The position numbers and the translations under genes are program-made. Below the pieces are notes generated by a model that was given only the letters and a program-made list of their open reading frames with translations, had not been told where the DNA came from and did not search any database. This document shows positions 1 through 4,656 of a stretch of DNA of 5,024 nt, piece after piece (the first letter of the stretch is position 1; each line of letters opens with the position of its first letter). This stretch comes from an archaeon. Its GTDB lineage: Archaea; Thermoproteota; Nitrososphaeria; Nitrososphaerales; CADDZS01. The DNA lies in NCBI GenBank assembly GCA_021806865.1, contig JAKAPU010000196.1, positions 1-5,024 on the forward strand, given 5' to 3'.

Positions 1-55
1 GACGTTGCTGGGAATCGTGATCATCACCATTGGTCTTATCTTCGTTGCAATCTAA
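1..55 (+). CDS. C-terminal end of an unidentified, probably membrane-anchored protein (partial)
   Basis: The frame beginning at base 2 reads TLLGIVIITIGLIFVAI and stops at TAA 53-55. All 17 residues are hydrophobic or small with no charge, which is what a C-terminal transmembrane helix looks like; the other two forward frames give mixed, His-rich or interrupted peptides. The stop is followed within three bases by an oligo-T run, as expected at the end of an archaeal transcription unit. Everything upstream is outside the window, so the function, the number of membrane segments and the family cannot be stated. It could be a small membrane protein, a transporter subunit or a tail-anchored protein. 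It is separated from the next gene by more than 500 bases and points toward the leftward fhs gene, so the two are convergent. Confidence 0.6.
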   Translation, partial: TLLGIVIITIGLIFVAI

Positions 56-56
56 T

Positions 57-69
57 GCTTTTTTCGTTC
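57..69 (+). terminator. Oligo-T terminator after the upstream gene
   Basis: Six consecutive T residues (59-64) in the context GCTTTTTTCGTTC begin three bases after the TAA stop of the partial gene. They are followed by further pyrimidine-rich sequence to about 90 (TCTCTATTTGCCTTTC). There is no GC-rich hairpin before the T run, so this is not a bacterial rho-independent terminator. Archaeal RNA polymerase is known to terminate at oligo-dT tracts alone. The call rests on position and composition only. Confidence 0.45.
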
Positions 70-160
70 TAATTGTCTCTATTTGCCTTTCAGGCTCTTA
101 TCGATTCCATGCGATTCTAGGTTCCGCTTGACAAACGAAATAATCGAATAGGATGTGTGG

Positions 161-219
161 CAAGCTAAGGAGAGCTTGAAACACGTTGTGTTGGTCTTTC
201 AGGGCTAGATTCAAGCTCT
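161..219. repeat. Nested inverted repeats forming mutually exclusive hairpins
   Basis: Three copies of one short element are present. CAAGCT (161-166) pairs with AGCTTG (173-178), giving a 6-bp stem with a 6-base loop AAGGAG. The right arm of that hairpin lies inside AGAGCTTGAA (171-180), which is a perfect 10-bp inverted repeat of TTCAAGCTCT (210-219) across a 29-base loop. A third small stem, AACAC/GTGTT (180-184 and 188-192), sits at the start of that loop and overlaps the 10-bp stem by one base. Because bases 173-178 take part in both larger stems, the short and long hairpins cannot form together in an RNA. As DNA, the arms could be protein-binding half sites. The element lies in gene-free sequence about 105 bases after the upstream stop, so it could be a 3'-UTR structure or part of an unannotated RNA. 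No known RNA family is recognised. Confidence 0.45.
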
Positions 220-250
220 GCCGTGAAAAAGATCGCGCCTGTGAGGAATT

Positions 251-274
251 GAGAAAAATTTTCTCTATATAAAG
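251..274 (+). promoter_or_regulatory. Candidate archaeal promoter: dyad abutting a TATA box
   Basis: GAGAAAA (251-257), one central A, then TTTTCTC (259-265) form a perfect 7+1+7 inverted repeat. It is immediately followed by TATATAAAG (266-274), the best TATA-like match in the window. The dyad lies where transcription factor B and many archaeal regulators bind. Read rightward, transcription would start about 25 bases downstream, near 293-297, where an ATG (295-297) opens an 18-codon frame ending at TGA 349-351; this would be a leaderless mini-gene or a non-coding RNA. Read leftward, CTTTATATA fits the archaeal consensus at least as well and would start near 243, transcribing through the inverted repeats at 161-219. 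The direction is therefore unsettled. No annotated gene follows closely on either side, so the product is unknown. Confidence 0.4.
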
Positions 275-570
275 CGGCCATGATGCTCGCTAGAATGCGA
301 ACGATGATATTCAATCTGACCACACACATTCGTGCTTTCACTCCTTTGTGATAGTCAGTTAGTATGACCCCCTCTAGGGCCCCCCCTCTTCCATTCTCGT
401 TGTTTGTCGAGTAAACATGCTTTCATTCGTGATGGATGGATAGACACAGTCTAACCCCTCTCTTGTTCGACATCACGACGATCGTCGAGAAGAATCAGAC
501 TGGTATGTAGATGAAACAGAGTGATCCGATGGGCGAATGCTGCGGTAGATAACGAGTTAGGTCGATGTGG
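275..570. other. Gene-free interval downstream of fhs
   Basis: I see no convincing protein gene, tRNA or recognisable RNA family on either strand here. Identifiable items are a repeated C tract (CCCCCTCT at 368-375 and again at 382-389, with a seven-C run at 380-386), a 12-base palindrome at 476-487, and short frames without ribosome-binding sites, including an 18-codon ATG frame at 295-351. The fhs stop lies at the right edge on the minus strand, so this interval holds the fhs 3' end. No clear oligo-T terminator for fhs is visible on the minus strand, so its transcript may run some distance into this region. Confidence 0.5.
476..487. repeat. 12-base perfect palindrome
   Basis: CGACGATCGTCG is identical to its own reverse complement over all 12 bases. 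The flanking bases (A475 and A488) break the symmetry. It lies about 85 bases beyond the fhs stop codon in non-coding sequence. It could be a dimeric protein-binding or methylation site, or the foot of a small hairpin when combined with the adjacent TCGAC (468-472). A chance occurrence in GC-containing DNA is quite possible, and no function is assigned. Confidence 0.4.
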
Positions 571-2244
571 CTAGAATATTCCCACGATTTCCCCTTGGTC
601 TGTAACGTGCATCTTTTCGGCTGCAGGGTGCTTTGGTAAGCCGGGCATGGTCATTATGTCACCCATGTATGGAACAGAAAAACCAGCTCCGGCAGAAACG
701 CCGATTTGACTGACTGTAACAGAGAAAGACTGGGGTCGCCCTAGCTTTTTCGGATCATCCGATAATGAAAGGGCAGTTTTTGCAATGCACACTGGTGAAT
801 GAGCCAACCCAAGCTCGTTTGCTCGTAATAGGTCGTACATGGCAGAACTCTCATAAATTACCTTCTCTCCTCCGTAGACTCTTTTGACCACTTTCTCTAT
901 TTTCTCTTCAATTGTATCAACGAGCTCGTATACTGGTCGGTTGATGTGATGCCCCTCTGATGCTTCAATGACGCGTTGCGCTAGTTCCAGTCCACCTTCT
1001 GCTCCTTTGTTGAAAACATCGGATACCGCGTACGCAACACCCAGTTCTTTGCACGCTTGAATAACAGCCTTGATTTCCTCATCGGTATCGGTTGAAAATC
1101 TGTTGATTGCGACTACTGGTTCGATTCCAAGCGACCTCACATTCTCGATGTGCTTTTGCATGTTGGCAATGCCCGCCGACATTAGATCTCTTTCAGACAA
1201 AGACGCCAGGATCTGATCCACATATCCACGGATCTCTGGACTCTCGGATTTCTGACTTCCGTGGTACTTTAATGCCTTCACCGAGACAACAATCACCGCA
1301 GCATCGACGACCAATTGACCTAACGGAGCAATAATGTCTATGAATTTCTCCGCACCGAGATCGCTTCCAAATCCAGCTTCGACAACACAGTAATCAGAAA
1401 GGGACGTGCCTAAAGCGATTGAGACAAGGCTAGAAGTTCCAGTCGCGATGTTACCAAATGGTCCGCAGTGCACTAGGGCTGGAGTCTCGTCTTGAGTCTG
1501 AACCAGATTGGGTTCCATTGCGTCTCTCAAAATTGCTGACATTGCACCTGATGCTTTCAGATCTCTGGCTCGGACAGGAGAGCCCTTGCTGTCAAATCCA
1601 ACCAGTATCTCGCCGAGTCGAGCTTTCAAGTCTGCGTAATCTCTTGCAAGTGAGAGTATCTCCATGACCTCAGACGCGGCTGTAATCACAAATGACTCGT
1701 CTCTTTGGAGGCTTCTCTTTCCGTCCAGTCCAACCACAACATGCCGCAGCGCGCGGTCATTCATGTCCACCGTTCTTTTCCATGTTACTGTATGCGGGTC
1801 TATATTCAGTTCATTGCCATGATAGATGTGATTGTCGGTCATTGCAGAGAGAAGATTATGCGCCGACGCAACTGCATCTATGTCTCCCGTGAACCGCATG
1901 TTGATCTCTTGCATTGGTTCAACTGTGGCTCTTCCTCCTCCCGCCGCGCCTCCCTTTATCCCAAACAACGGACCAAGCGAAGGCTGTCTTGTGCAGACTA
2001 CAGAACTGTGACCTAAACGATTGATGGCGGAGGATAGGCCGATGGCAGTGACAGTCTTTCCTTCTCCGTTTGGAGTAGGTGTGATCGATGTTACAAGTAT
2101 CAATTTGGAACGTTTTCTTTCGATTTTCGTGTCATGCAGAGCATCGAGTGCTATCTTTGCCTTGTAGTTCCCATAGGAATGCAAATACTCGCGAGATACT
2201 CCAAGATCATCAGCAATTGCAGAGATGAGCTTCAATTTGATCAA
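571..2244 (-). CDS. fhs: Formate--tetrahydrofolate ligase (10-formyl-THF synthetase)
   Basis: This cytosolic enzyme joins formate to tetrahydrofolate using ATP (via formyl phosphate) to give 10-formyl-THF, the entry of formate into one-carbon metabolism. At 557 aa it is full length; the Moorella enzyme has about 559. Visible landmarks are the P-loop TPTPNGEGKT (55-64, Lys63), RQPSLGP (86-92), GIKGGAAGGG (95-104), FTGDID (118-123), EAGFGSDLGAEKF (289-301), VVAINRFSTDTDEE (377-390), GAEGGLELA (414-422), KLGRPQSF (500-507) and MTMPGLPKHPA (531-541). Several family-conserved positions differ: Gln87 for Glu, Arg105 for Tyr, Arg117 and Asp123 for His, Thr268 for His, VSVKALKYHGS (320-330) in place of ATVRALKxHGG, and Phe411 for the folate-stacking Trp. 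The start is TTG at 2244. No ATG, GTG or TTG lies between it and the in-frame upstream stop, and the first internal Met is residue 111; a second TTG at 2235 is the only nearby alternative. No good Shine-Dalgarno precedes it. The gene is divergent from the por operon. Confidence 0.96.
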   Translation of the reverse strand: MIKLKLISAIADDLGVSREYLHSYGNYKAKIALDALHDTKIERKRSKLILVTSITPTPNGEGKTVTAIGLSSAINRLGHSSVVCTRQPSLGPLFGIKGGAAGGGRATVEPMQEINMRFTGDIDAVASAHNLLSAMTDNHIYHGNELNIDPHTVTWKRTVDMNDRALRHVVVGLDGKRSLQRDESFVITAASEVMEILSLARDYADLKARLGEILVGFDSKGSPVRARDLKASGAMSAILRDAMEPNLVQTQDETPALVHCGPFGNIATGTSSLVSIALGTSLSDYCVVEAGFGSDLGAEKFIDIIAPLGQLVVDAAVIVVSVKALKYHGSQKSESPEIRGYVDQILASLSERDLMSAGIANMQKHIENVRSLGIEPVVAINRFSTDTDEEIKAVIQACKELGVAYAVSDVFNKGAEGGLELAQRVIEASEGHHINRPVYELVDTIEEKIEKVVKRVYGGEKVIYESSAMYDLLRANELGLAHSPVCIAKTALSLSDDPKKLGRPQSFSVTVSQIGVSAGAGFSVPYMGDIMTMPGLPKHPAAEKMHVTDQGEIVGIF

Positions 2245-2332
2245 TACCTGTGTGCCGTTAGAGAGATAGGTAGAAGCTTTTCCAGTATTTGGATTTCAAG
2301 AACTACCAGTGATTGCACATTACTTTGTGACT

Positions 2333-2340
2333 CAATAAAA
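2333..2340 (-). promoter_or_regulatory. Candidate TATA box for fhs
   Basis: On the minus strand, bases 2340 to 2333 read TTTTATTG within GCTTTTATTGAG. An archaeal start site would then fall near 2310, leaving an fhs leader of about 65 bases. A weaker alternative is CTACCTATCT on the minus strand near 2273-2264, which would place the start almost at the TTG codon and give a leaderless mRNA. Neither is a strong consensus match, and the sequence does not decide between them. Confidence 0.28.
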
Positions 2341-2448
2341 GCTCAGAACACGATTCTCAATATTGATTTTGGCAAAAGCAAACAGGACTTTCAGGTACTT
2401 TGAAGAAGCCTTATTCATACAAACCGACGTCGATTTCGCAATCAGTTC

Positions 2449-2464
2449 TTATCAGAAATGATAA
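2449..2464. promoter_or_regulatory. Operator-like inverted repeat in the fhs/por divergent region
   Basis: TTATCA (2449-2454), GAAA, TGATAA (2459-2464) is a perfect 6-bp inverted repeat with a 4-base spacer. It lies about 14 bases upstream of the candidate por TATA element and about 205 bases from the fhs start. The size and symmetry fit a dimeric helix-turn-helix regulator site, and the placement upstream of TATA would suit an activator. It also overlaps one of two direct copies of GTTCTTAT (2445-2452 and 2474-2481, 29 bases apart). As RNA it would be a weak AU-rich hairpin with a GNRA-type loop, but it is probably upstream of the transcript. Confidence 0.35.
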
Positions 2465-2474
2465 TCGTCGCCCG

Positions 2475-2483
2475 TTCTTATAG
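2475..2483 (+). promoter_or_regulatory. Candidate TATA element of the por operon
   Basis: TTCTTATAG (2475-2483) is the nearest TATA-like element upstream of the gamma-delta gene. A start 25 bases downstream falls near 2505-2508, giving a leader of about 18-20 bases. That short leader would still hold GGAG (2508-2511), 13 bases from the ATG, as a weak Shine-Dalgarno. Consensus quality is modest, so this is a positional call only. Confidence 0.33.
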
Positions 2484-2524
2484 ACCACTTTCGCTTTCAT
2501 TTACTATGGAGCGTCGAACAGTGA

Positions 2525-3424
2525 ATGATCCTCCGACTCAGATTTCATGGCCGGGGAGGTCAAGGCGCTAAAACTGCGAGCAGGGTTCTAGGAAGTGCTG
2601 CTTTCATCGAAGGATTGAATGTGCAAGACTCGCCGGTGTATGGTGCTGAGAGAAGAGGGGCTCCCGTCGCATCCTTCACTCGGATTTCAGATTTCCCAAT
2701 AATGGAGAGAGGTTACATCTTTGATCCGGACATTGTTATTGTCATGGATGAGACTCTGGTAAATGATGAGTTTGCAAACGTGTTCCGTGGTTTGAGAGAA
2801 GGAAGTGTGGTTTTTGTCAATTCAATTCAATCGCCAGATAAGATTGATACTGGCGGCCATGCTGCACGTGTCATCACTTCAGATCTAACAAGTCTTGCGC
2901 TCACTCGCCTGGGTAAAGTGACACTAAGTACAGCCGCAGCAGCTGCAGCTGCGCGATTAACATTCAAGATTTCTGATTTATCATTGCAACAAGGCATCGA
3001 AGCGGAGCTGCATGAGATAGGCGCGTCAGACGAAGTGATTCAAAAGAATGTGGATCTAGCAAAGCAGGTGTTCAACAGTCTTGCTCCCCAAGAAATAGTT
3101 ACTAGCGAAACTCCAACAACAAAGACTCTGGTTCCCTTTGAGTTGCTTTCTGAGAATCCGCAGAGTCAAGACATAGTCTCTGTCGGCAACTCCTTTGCAA
3201 AGAGAACCGGGGACTGGAGAATCTTCCGACCAACGATCGATTACGACAAGTGCACAGCATGCAGTATTTGCTTTGCTTACTGTCCCGAGTCCGCTTTGAA
3301 GTTGCGCGACGATGGGAAACCGGAAATCGACTACGATAACTGCAAAGGATGTCTCATCTGTTATAGAGAATGTCCTCCGAAGGCGATTACGATAGGAAGG
3401 GAGGTCAGAGTGATGCAACAATGA
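2525..3424 (+). CDS. porGD: Pyruvate:ferredoxin oxidoreductase, fused gamma-delta subunit
   Basis: This 299-aa protein joins two POR subunits that are separate in many archaea and Thermotoga. The gamma domain (about 1-185) has GRGGQG at 9-14 and YGAERRGAPV at 39-48, the typical POR gamma signatures. A Pro/Thr/Ser-rich linker follows. The delta domain (about 220-299) opens with the TGDWR-type motif (about 228-232) and has two [4Fe-4S] sets: Cys243, 246, 249, 253 followed by Pro, and Cys273, 276, 279, 283 followed by Pro. All eight cysteines are present, so both clusters that carry electrons to external ferredoxin should form. A run of seven Ala (137-143) lies in the gamma domain. The start is ATG 2525: TGA at 2522-2524 is the in-frame codon directly before it, so no longer start exists. 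The stop TGA overlaps the alpha ATG by four bases. It is the first gene of the operon and needs alpha and beta for catalysis. Pyruvate is the likely substrate; a related 2-oxoacid cannot be excluded. Confidence 0.94.
   Translation: MILRLRFHGRGGQGAKTASRVLGSAAFIEGLNVQDSPVYGAERRGAPVASFTRISDFPIMERGYIFDPDIVIVMDETLVNDEFANVFRGLREGSVVFVNSIQSPDKIDTGGHAARVITSDLTSLALTRLGKVTLSTAAAAAAARLTFKISDLSLQQGIEAELHEIGASDEVIQKNVDLAKQVFNSLAPQEIVTSETPTTKTLVPFELLSENPQSQDIVSVGNSFAKRTGDWRIFRPTIDYDKCTACSICFAYCPESALKLRDDGKPEIDYDNCKGCLICYRECPPKAITIGREVRVMQQ
3399..3405 (+). promoter_or_regulatory. Shine-Dalgarno-like site before porA
   Basis: GGGAGGT lies inside the end of the gamma-delta coding sequence, 15 bases before the alpha ATG at 3421. 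The spacing is long for a Shine-Dalgarno, so coupling through the ATGA stop/start overlap probably contributes to alpha translation. The alpha frame is open back to an ATG at 3370, but that start would lie in the second ferredoxin cluster of the upstream gene and would lack this site. Confidence 0.45.
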
Positions 3425-4656
3425 CCAAGCTCATGACAGGAAACGCAGCTGCGGCTTGGGGCGCGAGGATGGCAAGGGTCGATTACATTCCTGCCTTCCC
3501 AATTACGCCGCAGACCGAGATAATCGAGACCTTGTCCAAATGGATTAGGCAAGGAGAAATGAATGCGAGATTGGTGCAGCTGGAATCTGAGCACTCTATG
3601 TTCACTGCAGCAGGCACTGCATCATTGGCAGGTGCTCGAGTGTTCACAGCAACTTCCTCACAAGGTCTGCTCTTCGGGTTTGAGATGCTCTACAACATTT
3701 CGGGATGGAGAGCTCCACTTGTGTTCGTCAATGTTTCTAGGGGCCTTGCATCTCCAATAACTTTGGAACCAGACCACAACGACATTCTTTCAACGAGAGA
3801 TTCAGGCTTTCTCCAATTTCATGCGGAAAACGCACAGGAAGTGTTGGACTTGGTTCTTCTGGCATACAGGATTGCCGAAGACAAGAGGGTTCGGCTACCA
3901 GTGGCTGTAAACATGGACGGTTTCTACCTTTCCTTCACAAGAGAGGGCGTGGAGCTTCCGGACCAGAAGAAAGTTAACGACTTTCTGCCGGAGTACGAAG
4001 CAGAACATCCGTTTAGGGCGACCGCACCAGTATCAAAGGCCTCGTCGGTGCTAAGCGGAAGCGTGTATAGCTACTTCAGGTACCAGATGCACTCCTCGGC
4101 ATTGCAAGCTAACAATGTATTCGCAGAAGCTGCAGGTGATTACTATGAACTTTCTGGGAGACATCTTGCCCCGGTCGAAGGTTTCATGCTGGACGACGCA
4201 GAGTATGTGCTTGTCATGACAAATTCCTTCACGACTATCGGAAAACAGGCGGTGCGCAGGCTGAGGGAAAGGGGATTTCCTGCTGGTCTGCTCAAACTCG
4301 TAATGCTAAGGCCGTTTCCGAAATTGGAGATCGAGAAGCATCTTTCCAATAGGAAAGTAGTAGCTGTCTTTGATCAGAACATTGCGCCTGGCTCAGGAGG
4401 AATCATCTACCCAGAAGTCGTCTCGACCTTGTACCATTCTCGAAACCGGCCAGAAGCCATTCTCCCAGTGGTCGGAGCACTGGGTGGAAAGCACCTCTCG
4501 TATGAGGAATTGGAGTCAGTCTTTCGCCAGATGAAAGATATCCACGAAGGCAAAAGAACTCTGACAGGTCCTACATTTCTTATGACAGGCGATGAATTAG
4601 AGCAAGTTCAAAACAATCTAAGGATTGCAGGCGTTGGAAGGAGTGCATCGAAATGA
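3421..4656 (+). CDS. porA: Pyruvate:ferredoxin oxidoreductase alpha subunit
   Basis: This 411-aa subunit provides the pyrimidine-binding half of the TPP site and most of the pyruvate pocket. The N-terminus, MTGNAAAAWGARMARV, leads into FPITPQTE (26-33), whose Thr29 matches the conserved Thr of the YPITP motif. ESEHS (55-59) carries the Glu (57) expected to contact TPP. TATSSQGL (76-83), VNVSRGLASP (103-112, Arg107 being the likely pyruvate-carboxylate Arg), DHND (118-121) and the conserved block QFHAENAQEVLDL follow. The C-terminal transketolase-like domain has LRPFP (296-300) and GALGGKH (352-358). The length is normal for archaeal PorA (about 390-410). ATG 3421 is preferred over the in-frame ATG 3370 because it overlaps the upstream stop as ATGA and gives the family's usual N-terminus. 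Its own stop overlaps the beta ATG in the same way, consistent with translational coupling of subunits made in equal amounts. Family sense is clear; pyruvate over other 2-oxoacids is inferred from the PorG-type signatures next door. Confidence 0.96.
   Translation: MTKLMTGNAAAAWGARMARVDYIPAFPITPQTEIIETLSKWIRQGEMNARLVQLESEHSMFTAAGTASLAGARVFTATSSQGLLFGFEMLYNISGWRAPLVFVNVSRGLASPITLEPDHNDILSTRDSGFLQFHAENAQEVLDLVLLAYRIAEDKRVRLPVAVNMDGFYLSFTREGVELPDQKKVNDFLPEYEAEHPFRATAPVSKASSVLSGSVYSYFRYQMHSSALQANNVFAEAAGDYYELSGRHLAPVEGFMLDDAEYVLVMTNSFTTIGKQAVRRLRERGFPAGLLKLVMLRPFPKLEIEKHLSNRKVVAVFDQNIAPGSGGIIYPEVVSTLYHSRNRPEAILPVVGALGGKHLSYEELESVFRQMKDIHEGKRTLTGPTFLMTGDELEQVQNNLRIAGVGRSASK
4638..4645 (+). promoter_or_regulatory. 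Ribosome-binding site of porB
   Basis: AAGGAGTG, with GGAG at 4640-4643, ends inside the porA coding region. GGAG lies nine bases before the ATG at 4653. It is the best-spaced Shine-Dalgarno in the window and supports the 4653 start, which also overlaps the porA stop as ATGA. Confidence 0.55.

Noticed and set aside
205..222. tRNA T-arm look-alike around TTCAA
   Set aside because: Only four stem pairs form, the usual G-C closing pair of the T-loop is absent, and no matching acceptor or D arm is found upstream.
280..319. Possible C/D box guide RNA: ATGATGC (280-286), CGATGAT (302-308) and CTGA (316-319)
   Set aside because: No D' box lies at the right place, and only seven bases separate the second C-like box from CTGA, too short for a guide of about 12 nt.
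1107..2016. Several plus-strand frames of 66-103 codons opposite fhs
   Set aside because: They are shadows of the well-supported minus-strand fhs gene, with no family resemblance and unnatural composition.
2134..2403. 89-codon plus-strand frame running from the fhs 5' end into the intergenic region
   Set aside because: It is antisense to fhs for its first 110 bases, has no ribosome-binding site or recognisable domain, and its composition looks random.
2939..2952. 14-base palindrome GCAGCTGCAGCTGC
   Set aside because: It is explained by the run of alanine codons in the gamma domain and has no sign of a separate role.
3370..3420. Longer N-terminus of porA starting at ATG 3370
   Set aside because: It would add 17 polar residues not expected in the family and lie over the last cluster cysteine of the upstream gene; the ATGA-overlapping ATG at 3421 fits better.
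3056..3594. Minus-strand frames opposite porGD and porA
   Set aside because: They lie entirely opposite well-supported conserved genes and contain no recognisable motif.
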